Assembly: GCA_027943335.1 (NCBI GenBank)
Contig: BSBK01000764.1
Span: 841,001-905,000, forward strand
Origin: Chamaecyparis obtusa
Lineage: Eukaryota; Streptophyta; Pinopsida; Cupressales; Cupressaceae
Length of the DNA stretch: 64,000 bases
Direction: 5' to 3'
Shown: positions 10,672 to 21,589 of the stretch, one piece after another
Layout: each line of letters starts with the position of its first letter
How positions within the stretch are numbered: position 1 is the stretch's first letter
Notes under the pieces: generated by a model
The model's input: only the letters and a program-made list of their open reading frames with translations
Told to the model about the DNA's origin: nothing
Database searches by the model: none
Translations under genes and position numbers: made by a program

Positions 10672-10689
10672 GCCCCACGCTGGGCGCCA
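10672..10689 (-). other. Primer-binding site of T1, probably tRNA-Lys
   Basis: On the minus strand TGGCGCCCAGCGTGGGGC lies four bases (TTTC) downstream of the LTR end. It differs by one base from the complement expected for the 3' end of a plant tRNA-Lys(CUU). T3 (45505-45522) and T4 (61416-61433) carry near-identical sites. The tRNA assignment is from memory of tRNA ends. Confidence 0.8.
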
Positions 10690-10693
10690 GAAA

Positions 10694-11966
10694 TGTGTGT
10701 GTGAAAATTATACCTGATCTGTAGACACAACACTCAGTAAAACATTAGAGGTTAGCTATAATCAAAATCATGCAAAATTGAAAGCTATCTAACCAAGCGA
10801 TTTACTGCCTTCTAATAGGTGCGAGATTAATGTTCTCAGATTGTAATCAAGATCAGTGACCTAGACGACACCTAAATGAAGGATTTGAATGCAAAAGATG
10901 GATATGGAATAAATGCAATTAAGCTATTTTTTGGATTTTTCTATGCAATAATAATTGTAAAAACTGATATGAAATCTATGCTAAATGAAATTGATATGCT
11001 ATGAATGCTATTGAAAATTGATATGCTATGAATCTAACAATGATATGTAATATGAATGCAAAAAAAATAAGATTGATCTCACAAAGCTTTGAATTCGCAA
11101 GTTGATTCCTCAGTCTCCAATTCTCCAGCGTGATTATGCAAAATATGAGATGATTTGTGAAGAGCTAAAGCCTTAATTTATAGAAATCCAGGGCTTTGGA
11201 GGTGCATGAATAAAAGCCATAAATCACTCAAATTAACTCATCTTGATTTTTGAGTTATCTGATCATAAAAGATAGTTAATTCTCAAAATCATGCAAAAAC
11301 ATGCAAAAACAGCTTTTTAACTCAAATTAGAGTTTAGATCAGCTTTTTGAACTCCAAAAGGATGTTGAGTTCCAAAAAGTCAATAACTTGCATTGATTTT
11401 CTGATTTGGAGTTTAACTGTTTCTTTTGAATATGCATAATAATTAAGAATTAAATAAATAAATAAAGTGATTTATCCTCAACTCAACTGATTTTTGAAAA
11501 TAAATAATTAATTTATGGGTTAATTAACTATTTATTCAAACTTTTATTAAAAATTATATTATTAAATAATGACAACATGCTTTAATTAATTAAATAAGAA
11601 TTTAATCAATTAAAGATAGGAATTTTGATTTATTGTCAAAATTAAATAATACAATTAATAATAGATAGAATTAAATTTAATTACATAATTAAGTGGCAAA
11701 TATTAAATCTAATTAATTAAATATGAAAATATTCAATTAATCAAATTTTAGGATAAATGTGATTTATTGCCAAATAATTATAAAATTAAAGATAATTAAG
11801 ATAATTAGGAATATTACTAGGAATATTCTCCGATGCAAAATTTAAGATAATCAATTAGATTTGATGATGTTTAGATGTGCCTTAGATTAGGACTTTGATG
11901 TCGATTTCATATGATTTGATGATATAGGAGGTTAATGAACTTATAGCCCATTTTTGGGGTATTACA
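10694..11966 (-). repeat. 5' LTR of T1
   Basis: On the minus strand it begins TGTAATACCCC (11966 downward) and ends in a CA-rich tract closing with CA at 10694, four bases before the primer-binding site. The same TGTAATACCCC start opens the LTR of T4 at 60387, which supports this boundary. Length is about 1273 bp. It is strongly AT-rich. A TATA-like TATAAAT lies at 11176-11182 on the minus strand, upstream of the probable transcript start. The partner LTR is outside the window, so divergence cannot be measured. Confidence 0.85.
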
Positions 11967-13457
11967 GTAACACTTCTATAGTTATCTCTATTCTCTTTTA
12001 AAGGTGATTGCGGTTGTTGATCCCACGAAGAAAAGTGCATGATGATACATAGTGTGAGAAAGAAGACATGAATACATGACATGTGTTATGTTCCTAGTTC
12101 AAAGATATTAAGATATGAAATGCATAACAAAGGGGATGTGGATGGATATGTATGCTATATAGAATATATGTGCATAATATGAGAAAAAAACATTCTGTAA
12201 GTTTGTGCAAAGGTTGTCATTGTAGTAACAGAAAAAATGATGTTTGAAGAGAATGGTAGGTTTGGTTAATGAATGTATGATGAGATTAATTTTTTTCTCT
12301 CATTATGGTTGTTGAATTGACGACAGAGTAACTCATTTTAACTTTATAAGTTAGGCTTTGATTGATTAAGAAGTTTATATCTATTGAGTGAGGATTTTGT
12401 TAACTTTGTTTTTCATAATAGTGATCGGAGATTTGAATACTGATAATAGAGTATGGATGAGGTGTTTCTAATGCAGTCTAGTGAGCTATTGCAGATTTCT
12501 AAAGAATAGTTTGCAGGAGTATATGCAATGAAAAATTGATCATTGGAAGTGTAAATAGTTTGCATGTTAAATGATGTTTTATTAACTGCATGCATAATTG
12601 TGATTGTTGGTACAGGAAAAAATAATATGAATGAGGATGACATAGATATATTATGCATTGACTAATGAGTTTTTATTGTCATGTGTCTATGTTAGTTTGA
12701 AGAAGTTTTGTGACAAAGTTTTGGTTGCTGGTTGGTCTAGTGAGGAAGCATATTATTGGAATTAAGATTGCCAATGTACAAATGTATATGAATGTCATAT
12801 TTGTAGATGATGTCTTAGCATGTTATCATTGATTGATGCAGGTACAAAGAAAAGTAATAACACTAAAGTTTTCAGTGGTCGATGTATCTTTCTCAACAAA
12901 AGCAGATTGTAAAGTGAGTGTTTGTGAAATAGAAACAAGATCTCTATGGTGGTGATTTGTATCAAGTGATATGCATGGAAAAAGAGCAATCCTCTGATTT
13001 AATATTAAAAATAAATCAGTAAGGTGTTTATGCTTCTTGGAATGTGCATTCCTAAAATTAGTAAGGTGTTGGTACTCCTTTGAATGGGTGTTCCTAAAAT
13101 TAGTAAGGTGTTGGTGTACCTTGGATTGGGCGCTCCTAAAATTATAAGGGGTTTGTGCTCATACTGTGGGTGCTTTGAATTTTGGCTAGTGAGGCCTAAT
13201 AAAAATATTCATATAGTGGTTTTTTACCCTTAGGGGTTTTCCACTATAAAACATCGTGTCATGTATCTAAATGTGTGCATATGTTTTTTTTTTATGTTAT
13301 CTTATATCTAATGCACATACTTCTAAGTTTGTTGATGTTATCATATGATGTGCTATATATGATAATTATTTAAAGTTAATGTTTCAAATGGTTAAGGATC
13401 TTGTTTTATAGATCACTTATTCACCGCCCCCTCAATGATCCTAGTATTCCAACAAGT
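11967..13457 (+). pseudogene. Decayed Copia-like remnant with LTR end
   Basis: This stretch has no usable ORF. Around 12870-12910 a plus-strand reading loosely resembles the Copia RNase H signature of the S-T-x-A-E-A-E type, heavily mutated. From about 13190 the sequence has the look of a Copia LTR: a GGTTTTTTACCC-type segment, a GGGTTTTCCACTATAAA segment, and an end with ttcaccgccccctc followed by attccaaca at 13457. That end closely parallels the 3' end of the C1 LTR (37789). The match is by eye and the element is very old, so the left boundary is unknown. Nothing else is recognised between 11967 and 12650. Confidence 0.4.
13019..13165. repeat. 42-bp minisatellite, about 3.5 copies
   Basis: Copies start with aaggtgtt or a variant at 13021, 13063, 13105 and 13146 (period 42, 42, 41). 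Each contains a ggtg..ct....ttgga..ggg.g.tcctaaaatta pattern. It lies just upstream of the Copia-like LTR remnant. Confidence 0.75.
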
Positions 13458-13784
13458 TGTTCCAAGGAGTATTCGTGCCACAATTAGTTCAAGAGTTTTC
13501 TCTTAGCTTGGATTAACCTCTTTTAGGCATTGAATAAGGCTTCCATTAAATTGACCTTACTCTCTTAAGGTGAAGTATGTAATGAGAGAATGTCAAGAAC
13601 TGAGAAAATTATATTGAGGTTTCTAATGCTTATCTAAAATTAGATCATTTTATTAAATTTATGTGTCAAACATATTAATAATTTCTATAGCTAAAGCTTT
13701 AGAGTTTCATTTAAAATTTTGAAATGACATGGATAGGTTTCAAAACTACTTAATAGAGAGGGGTTTATTTTTTAACAATATAGT

Positions 13785-15337
13785 TGAATAGAGGCAAAAT
13801 GGCATCACCTCTATTGAGTGTAATGTGTAATGTGTGTGTAGAGAATGTGTATGGGGGAAATATGAGATTCACTCCCAAATCCAAATTCCCAAAGGAGAGA
13901 TCCAATTTGATCAACCAAAAGGTTAATGCACAATTGAATCAATCTATGGAGAATATGAAGGAGAGAGAAAAACCCTATATTTCCCTATGGTTGAATTATG
14001 CTTGAAATCTGAAATAATTGAAATACAAATACTAACCTTAAATTAGGGAAAGTCTAGAAAATACCAATTTTTGATGTTTGTGTGTACTTTCAGGCAATTC
14101 TACAACCTATTTCGGACTGGAAATGCCGAGATGAAGAAAACCCATAAATCTTTTATCTTTCTGACACCAGGTAGTCTTCGACCCTCATAAAAGGTCAAAG
14201 GCTAGATTCTTTGTTTGAAGGTTGATTATGACCTTGTTCACAGATCTCAGAAGTTTTCTGAAAAGGGTATCCAAATCCCCTCTTAGATCCAAAATCCCGC
14301 ACCTATATGTGCAAGAAAATGGGGGTTTTGTTTGTATGGGGGGTTTGCCTTGGTCAAACCCCAATTTAGGAATTAATCTTGAAATTGAATTGAAATGTAG
14401 TGTGCATAAACAAAGCAATTGAAACAAATCACCTCGCTTATGTTGAAGTCCTTGTAGAGGATTCGAATCCTCAAATCCACAAGCAGGAATGCTTCAATGG
14501 ATGTAGAATGAATGTAGGATGTCTCTAATCAATGGTATTTGATCTTCAACACCAATCTTGAATTGATCTTTGCATATGTAGAGGCTTGGATAAATATATA
14601 ATGATGGATCTTCAAGGGGGCTCCAAAGAGATTGAATCCTTCAATGGCTAACAATGGATCTCCTTGATAGATGAATGCTTGAACTCTTGAATGCTTGAAG
14701 GCTTGCTTGAATGCTTGAATACTTGTTTGCACTTGCTCATGAAATTGCTTGATTGTGGATGTGAATAATGGATTGCAATTGCTTGAGATGAGATATGAAA
14801 ATGAGAGAGGAAGGCCTCCTTTTATAGTGAACTAGGGCACAATCCTCTAGAGGGGCCACCTTGGAGAATTAAATCTCAATTAGGTCCTAAATTTTAGAAA
14901 ATATACCTAGATTAAATGTAATTTAAGGATTTACCATTCTGAAACTTGAAATGGACAATCCAAAGGTGGGAAAACAAATATCCCCGAAATCTGACACTCG
15001 AAAATCAAGGAATTTGAAATTTGGACAGGAGGGGCAGAATCAAGCTCGAACCTGACTAGGTTAGGATCGAGGTTGATCCTGACTAGGTTAGGATAGAGGT
15101 CGACTTTGACCCCATAAGGTCGACTTTAACCTTATGGTCAAAAAGCTCAAATTCCTGGCCTAGAATGTTAGGAAATGCAGATATGAAGTGAAAATCAGGG
15201 TTAGAGAAAAGCAGAACAGGGGGGAAAAGCCAAATACATGCAAAGACCTGATCAAGGTGCTTAACATGACCCCAGACCTCTTACTCAGAGGGATAAACAC
15301 TCTTATCATGGAAGTGCTTCCATTTTAAGATGATACA
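13785..15337 (-). repeat. 3' LTR of T2
   Basis: 1553 bp, TG at the left end and CA at the right end on the plus strand. It matches 19951-21584 over its whole length, with scattered substitutions. It ends at gatgataca (15337), immediately next to the polypurine tract. Confidence 0.9.
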
Positions 15338-15352
15338 TTAAGCCCCCACTTT
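15338..15352 (-). other. Polypurine tract of T2
   Basis: On the minus strand AAAGTGGGGGCTTAA abuts the TG of the 3' LTR. This is the expected position for the plus-strand primer. Confidence 0.8.
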
Positions 15353-16650
15353 AGCAAGAGTATGGACTCGATGCAAACTCTTGGTAAAGGAGGTCAGAAT
15401 GAAAAGATAATCTTATCGTAATCCAAGGGACAAAGAAAAACCTTAAGCCCCCAGGGACTCAAGTCTTCGTCGACTCCTAGATCACAATAAGAGAGACATC
15501 TCTAGAAAGAGAAAAAAAGGGTGTGATTACCTCGCTTAATGAGAGCTTATGTCCCATTGTGAACCACACAAGAAAATGGCGCAACTGGAAAGATGGAATT
15601 GAATTGCCTAGTGAATGTGGCTACTCACTAGTCAACCCATCAAGGATTCACCCTTAGGAATATTCTATTCCATAAGAATAAAACCAAAAACAATAGAGAT
15701 CTAGTCTTAAGGACACCTCTGACCTTAAGGGATCAAAATATATGTATATTTGAAACTGGAGGGATCAAGAGATCCTAAAATATAAATCCATGCTTTAAGG
15801 ATTAGTTACTAATCCAAAAAGGGAGAAAAAGTATCTTGAAAAATAATATGTGCATATCGAAAAGTGTGTGTGTGCAATAGGTGAGCAGAGCGTATGCCCC
15901 CACATTAAAGTCATTGCTGATACTTTAACATGAGCAATGGCTTTAACGAAAACATAAACAACTCCATTGATTACATTTCCACATCGAGATGCCCCCAGAC
16001 AAAGAAAAATCAAGGGAAATATCACAGAAACATATAGAGAACACTGAAGGGATCTACCTACCATTGGGTCAGTATGATCATAAGATAATATATGTATGAT
16101 ATTATTGCAAATGAATTGACATCATTCCCCAAAGAAAGTAGAACTACCATCACAAAGGAGGAAAGATCACATAAGATATACGAAGGAGAATCTTTTCGGA
16201 CCATGACATGGAGACCAAAAAGAATTAGTGCTACCATATCTCAAATCCAAGCAAATTACACAAGGAAACATTTACGAACAATAGCACATTTACAACATAA
16301 CATTGAACAACACATAGAAGAATAGAGATACATGTAGAAGAATTTGAACAACAGTTTCAATTCCTTCATCTCCTTGCACCAATTGAGTAACTAGGATCGT
16401 ATAAAAGAATCTAACAACATTTGGCAAACACATTATGGGAGAAGCACAGTACAACAGGCAAACACACAACAAAGCTACCACGAAGGACAAGCCAATCAAG
16501 CATGCCGCCTACTCTCCCCATCTCATTGTATATCATTTAGGGAAGGTGGGTAACTCGCAAGAGGGACTATATCCAACATAGTAGGAATGATAGCCAGTTC
16601 CAAACAAGGATCCTCTTGAGAATCACAATGTTTGACACTAGGTGTAAGAG
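15353..16650. other. T2 interior without recognisable coding sequence
   Basis: About 1.3 kb between the linker ORF and the polypurine tract. I find no RT, RNase H or integrase motif in any frame. The short ORFs here look like chance. Confidence 0.6.
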
Positions 16651-17154
16651 TTAATTGTGATGAAAGCATATAGGTAAATCAATGTCAATAGTCTCATATT
16701 CATCATTAACATCATCAGTATCATCAAGAGTATCTTCTTCATCCAAATTAATCAAAATAGGATCTAAGATATGAATAGAATCATCATAATCATGCATCTT
16801 AACATCATTATTAGTAACAACCTCTTCTAACACATCATGCATAGATTTATCTGAAGAAGGTAGAGATCTTTGAAGAATAGAATTATGAGCTTTAGCATGA
16901 GCACGATGCTTTTTATGACGTTCATTAGTAGATCGATTACATTTTGATTTATTTGAAATAGGTTGAGAACTAGGAGGAACAATCATAGGATCCTTCACAG
17001 GTTCTTTAGGAAGATCAATAAAATTATTAACAATAGAAGAAATAATCACAGGATCTTTGATAGGTTTGATAGAAGGAACTTGATTAACAGAACTAGAAGC
17101 CATAGTTAAAGGAGGTAGAGAAGGTGTAGGCAAAAGACCATGATTAAGATCCAT
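16651..17154 (-). CDS. Acidic linker ORF after the protease of T2
   Basis: 167 residues, Pro/Ser-rich at the start, with a basic RHKKHRAHAKAH patch and a strongly acidic end (LDEEDTLDDTDD). In T1 an acidic linker of this kind separates protease and RT, so this is probably that linker left as a terminal ORF after loss of RT. No function is recognised. Confidence 0.45.
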   Translation of the reverse strand: MDLNHGLLPTPSLPPLTMASSSVNQVPSIKPIKDPVIISSIVNNFIDLPKEPVKDPMIVPPSSQPISNKSKCNRSTNERHKKHRAHAKAHNSILQRSLPSSDKSMHDVLEEVVTNNDVKMHDYDDSIHILDPILINLDEEDTLDDTDDVNDEYETIDIDLPICFHHN

Positions 17155-17165
17155 AGGAGGTATGC

Positions 17166-17643
17166 TTAATTCAAGAATCTTATGATATTTATAGGCTTGA
17201 TATGATCAAAAAGATTATCAGGTCGAGGAGGACATGAATTAGGTAATGAAGGCCAAAAGATATCAAGAGCAACACAATCTCTGGGCCTAGAAGGTTGATA
17301 TAAACTATGGTTAATCGTCTTCACTTCATCATCATGAATGACCTTAAGACACTTATGGATAGGTGAAGCAACAACATGCATGGCATTCAACCAAGGCAAA
17401 CCTAGCTTAACTTGAAATTGATCAAAAGTAGGAATCACAACAAAGGTAGTGTTCACAATTTTTCCACAAAGTTCAACCGGTAAAGTAATAGAACCAAATG
17501 ATGGATAAAGAAAACCATTACAAGTTTGAATCCACACATCTGATGTATCATAAAAGTCACATTGTAAGATTTTCATAAAAATATTTTCTTCAGTAATAAC
17601 ATTGACTAAGGATGTAGTATCAACAAGACAACCATGAGTAGGT
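17166..17643 (-). pseudogene. Retropepsin-like domain of T2
   Basis: Just downstream of gag and in the same frame, after stops near 17645 and 17796. The segment has an active-site-like LVDTTSLVNVI followed about 70 residues later by LGLPWLNAMH, which matches the LGRPWIHEM region of the T1 protease. The catalytic triad reads D-T-T. A protease without a following RT is the last recognisable enzyme of this element. Confidence 0.65.
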
Positions 17644-17795
17644 TTCTAAGAAATCCTAGCAGCAATGTAAAGTGGACCATTAGGAGCTTTAATAGTCTCA
17701 ACATCATCAAAGGTAATCAAAAGTTTTTGAGGTCTTTTATTCCTAGGTTGTTGTCGAGGTTTAGGTTGAGTTTTCAGTTTAGGTTTAGGTTTTGG

Positions 17796-18917
17796 TCAAG
17801 GTTGAGATTGAACTTGAGGTTGATGTGGAGATACAGATTGACCAACATGCTCTACTTGATTAACAACATGATTGAGATCATCCATCTTTGAATCATACAC
17901 AATTTCCATTGCAGATGGTTGAGCTATTGTATTAGTATCATGCATAAGTAAAGGGTTCGTATAGATTTGAAGGTTTTGATTAGGAGGAGAGATAGATTTG
18001 TTCCCACTACCATCAAGATTATCAATAGATAAGGCCTTAGAGTCAATTAAGTCTTGAACCTTATGTTTTAGAGAATAACATTTCTCAGTATCATGACCAT
18101 TCTGACGATGATATTGACAAAAAGAATTTTGATCAAAAGATTTAGATGCAATCGTAATATGTAAAAGAGGTTGAATAGGAGGTAAAGTAATCATATTAGC
18201 AGCTAACAAACTATTCATAATAGCATGTAAAGATTCAGAAAGAGGAGTAAACATACAATTTAATTGAAAAGCAGTGGATGCAAAAGTGGCATTGTGAGAT
18301 GCAACAACAACTTGATCAGCAACTGCATTCGCTTGTTTGTTTATCTTGACATAATTGTTGAATTTTTGAAATTTGTTTGGATTAGGAGTAGCATCACTCT
18401 TATCAATTGGAATAGGAGCCATTGGAGTGTTGCTCTCAAATTGACTTACTTGTAATTGATAATGATGAAGCACTGCACAAAGTTGTTGAAAAGAGGTAAA
18501 TTTAGTAAGCATAATCTTATCTCTAATATCCTTTTGCAAATTTGAAATAAACATACATTGGATATCAATATCAAGAACATGATAGGAAATTTGAGCATGC
18601 AAATGCTTAAATCTACCAATAAATTCAGTCAATTTTTCTTTAGCACTTTGTTTACAATGCATCAAATCAGTCAAAGACACTTGCAAGCCAATGTTGTTTT
18701 GAAATTATTGAATAAAGGCATTAGCAAGTTGTGGAAAGGAATCAATGGAATAAGGAGGCAAGGAACAATACCATTGTAAGACCTTGTCATGAAAGGTTCT
18801 AGCAAACAGTTTGGCTAAAATCCTATGATCATGAGCATAATCACTACAAAGGATTTGGAATGTTTTAACATGATGAGAAAGATCTCCTTTTCCATTATAA
18901 TTCTCAAGACAAGGCAT
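17796..18917 (-). pseudogene. gag: Gag core and Zn motif of T2
   Basis: Two in-frame pieces (18917-18705 and 18686-17796) are separated by a stop. The first has the Gag core (YNGKGDLSHHVKTF, then a WY-centred helix). The second continues the capsid (EKLTEFIGRFKHLHAQ) and ends with FCQYHRQNGHDTEKC and LKHKVQDLID, the same C-x2-H-x4-H-x4-C type motif as in T1 and T3. This places T2 in the Tat lineage despite the missing pol. Confidence 0.8.
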
Positions 18918-18990
18918 CTCACCTTGCTAAGGAACATGAGTATGAATAATGTGTTGGGACAAGGGACTTCCCATGTCACATGTAGGAATA

Positions 18991-19764
18991 CTAAACTTGT
19001 TTTGAGTTTAAGGAAGTGAGTTGTTGTTGTAAGGATGACATAGTTTGAGCCAAGCTGTTGATTGTTGAATCATTAGAAGAAATAGGAGGAGTAGCAACAT
19101 TAGACACACTAGGTAAAGTGTAAGAAGCTGCAGGAATAGAAGACACAACTGGAGGAACACTAGGAACTAAAGTTGGAAGCAGATTGGAATAAGTAAAAGG
19201 AACATTATGATATGAAGGTTGTGATGTAAGAAGGGACACGAGAGGAACACTCATAGGAATAGAGGGAACCGTCACAGTCACCAGAGGAGTATAGGTAGGA
19301 ATACTAGGTAAAGGATTAGAAGAAGGTTCAACACTAGTGGTAGGAGGAATCAACCCTAAATCTTGAGCTTCTTGAGTTAAAGGTTTAACATTTGAATGCA
19401 AAAGGTGAGTAATACCACGCAAGAGGTTAACACCTTGATCACTATCACAAAGAACTTTCTTAAGAGCCTCTATAGCTTGAATAGAATCTTGATTATGGTT
19501 TTCTTGAATAAGCCAATTACCCATTTTATCAAGTTCAGTTGAAAGTTTTTGGACTTGTTCAGGAGGAACTCTTAAAGCATCATCCTCATCATGAGATGAG
19601 TGAGAAGAGTTTTTTTCCATTTTAGGATTGGAATCATGAAGAATCAAGTTATCATCCGGGATCCTAAGGAAAGGAGAGGAAGATTTAGGATCAAAGGTAC
19701 CCATGAGTCTACGACTTCTTCTAACTGGAATGTTATAAGTAGGACTAGTAGTAGTAAAGCTCAT
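18991..19764 (-). pseudogene. gag: Gag N-terminal part of T2
   Basis: The open frame of 257 residues begins MSFTTTSP and contains a basic VRRSRRLMG patch and a long Pro/Ser/Val-rich region. It starts about 170 bases inside the primer site, the expected place for gag. The next gag piece lies in another frame, so a frameshift falls between about 18917 and 18990. The N-terminal region is fast evolving, and I recognise it only by position and by continuity with the core. Confidence 0.65.
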
Positions 19765-19930
19765 AAACCAATGTAATGAACTAAACTAAGAACACATAAA
19801 GCATGAATATTTTTGTATTTTTGAAATCTAATTAGCATGCAAGATCTAACACAAAGGAAAAGTCTAATACTAACAAGATAAAAAGGAAAACATAATAGGG
19901 CATCCAATTCCACAAAAGAAAAGAGAGTAA

Positions 19931-19947
19931 GTATGTCAGGTTCACCA
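19931..19947 (-). other. Candidate primer-binding site of T2
   Basis: On the minus strand, three T residues after the LTR end are followed by TGGTGAACCTGACATAC. It begins with the obligatory TGG and has the same spacing as in T4, but differs from the Lys-type sites of T1, T3 and T4. I cannot assign the tRNA with confidence. Confidence 0.55.
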
Positions 19948-19950
19948 AAA

Positions 19951-21584
19951 TGAATAGAGGTAAAATGGAATCACCTCTATTGAGTGTAATGTGTAATGTG
20001 TGTGTAGAGAATGTGTATGGGGGAAATATGAGATTCACTCCCAAATCCAAATTTCCAAAGGAGAGATCCAATTTGATCAACCAAAAGGTTAATGCACAAT
20101 CAAATCAATCTACAAAGAATATGAAGGAGAGAGAAAAACCCTATATTTCCCTATGGTTGAATTATGATTGAAATCTAAAATAATTAAAATATAAATACTA
20201 ACCTCAAATTAGGGAAAATCTAGAAAATGCTGATTTCTGATGTCTGTGTGTACTTTCGGGCAATTCTACAACCTATTTCGGATTGGAAATGCCGAGACGA
20301 AGAAAACCCAGAAATCTTTTATCTTTCTGACACTAGGTAGTCTTCGACCCTCATAAAAGGTCAAAGGCTAGATTCTTTGTTTGAAGGTCGATTTTGACCT
20401 TGTTTGCAGATCTCAGAAGTTTGTCGAAAAGGGTATCTAAATCTTCTCTCAGATCTGAAATCCCACACCTGTACCTATAAGAAAATGGGGGTTTTATTTG
20501 TATGGGGGGTTTGCCTTGGTCAAACCCCAATTTAGGAATTAACCTTGAAATTGAATTGAATTGTAGTGTGCATAAATAAAGCAATTGAAATAAATCACCT
20601 CGCTTATGTTGAAGTCCTTGTAGAGGATTTGAATCCTCAAATCCACAAGTAGGAATGCTTCAATGGATGTAGAATGAATGTAGGATGTCTCCAATCAATG
20701 AAATTTGATCTTCAACACCAATCTTGAATTGATCTTTGCATATGAGGAGGCTTGGATGAATGTAGAAGGATGGATCTTCAAGGGGGCTCCAAAGAGATTG
20801 AATCCTTCAATGGCTAACAGTGGATCTCCTTGATAGATAAATGCTTGAACTCTTGAATGCTTGAAGGTTTTCTTAAATGCTTGAATACTTGCTCGCACTT
20901 TCTCATGAAATTTCTTGATTGTGGATGTGAATAATGGATTGCAATTGCTTGAGATGAGATATGAAAATGAGAGAGGAAGGCCTCCTTTTATAGTGAACTA
21001 GGGCACAATCCTCTAGAGGGTCCACGGTGGAGAATTAAATCCCAATTAGGTCCTAACCTTTAGAAAATATACCTAGATTAAATGTAATTTACGGATTTAC
21101 CATTCTGAAACCTGAAATGGCCGATCCAGAGGTGGGAAAACAAATATCCATGAAACCTGACACCCAAAAATTAAGGAATTTGAAATTTGGACAGGAGGGG
21201 TAGAATGAAGCTCAAACCTTACTAGGTCAGGATCGAGGTCAATCCTGACCAAGTTAGGATAGAGGTCGACCTTGAACAGGGCAAGATAGAGGTCGACCTT
21301 GAACAGGTCAGGATAGAGGTCGACCTTGAATAGGTCAGGATAGAGGTTGACTTTGACCCCATAAGGTCAACTTTGACCTTATGGTCAAAAACCTCAGATT
21401 CTTGGCCCAGAATGTTAAAAAATGGAGATATGAAGTGAAAATCAGGGTTAGAGGAAAGCAGAATAGGGGGTAAAAGCTAAATACATGCAAAGACCTGATC
21501 AAGGTGCTTAACATGACCCCAGACCACTTACTCAGAGGGTTGAATGCTCTTATCATGGAAGTGCTTCCATTTTAAGATGATACA
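19951..21584 (-). repeat. 5' LTR of T2
   Basis: 1634 bp. On the minus strand it starts TGTATCATCTTAAAATGG and carries TATAAAAGGAGG (plus coordinates 20981-20992), a good TATA box. It is 81 bp longer than the other LTR. A 27-bp repeat has extra copies here, and three units equal 81 bp, which accounts for the difference. Confidence 0.9.
21215..21352. repeat. 27-bp tandem repeat inside the T2 5' LTR
   Basis: The unit gatagaggtcgaccttgaac plus seven bases repeats with a 27-bp period, three to five copies with drift. The partner LTR has only about two (15055-15125). Unequal copy number shows change after insertion. Confidence 0.8.
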
Positions 21585-21589
21585 ATACT

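Larger units (their letters stand above)
1..11966 (-). mobile_element. T1: Ty3/Tat-lineage LTR retrotransposon, 5' LTR to 3' UTR (3' LTR outside window)
   Basis: Reading the minus strand from 11966 down: 5' LTR (TG...CA), primer-binding site, long leader, gag, in-frame TAG, pol, A-rich 3' UTR. The pol domain order is protease, RT, degenerate RNase H, second RNase H, integrase, which is diagnostic of the Tat lineage (Ogre/Retand relatives). The pol frame is fully open for 1932 codons, so this is the best preserved element of the window. The left end runs off the window inside the 3' UTR, so the 3' LTR and target duplication cannot be seen; the five bases after the 5' LTR are gtaac (11967-11971). 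Confidence 0.93.
13785..21584 (-). mobile_element. T2: complete non-autonomous Tat-type LTR element (gag plus protease only)
   Basis: Two LTRs (13785-15337 and 19951-21584) bound a 4.6-kb interior. On the minus strand the 5' LTR is the right copy. It is followed by a primer-site candidate, gag fragments and a protease, and then a polypurine tract against the left LTR. Flanks are atagt (13780-13784) and atact (21585-21589), a 5-bp target duplication with one mismatch. No RT, RNase H or integrase can be found, so movement would need enzymes in trans. The Gag Zn motif and the LTR design tie it to the Tat lineage. Confidence 0.88.
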
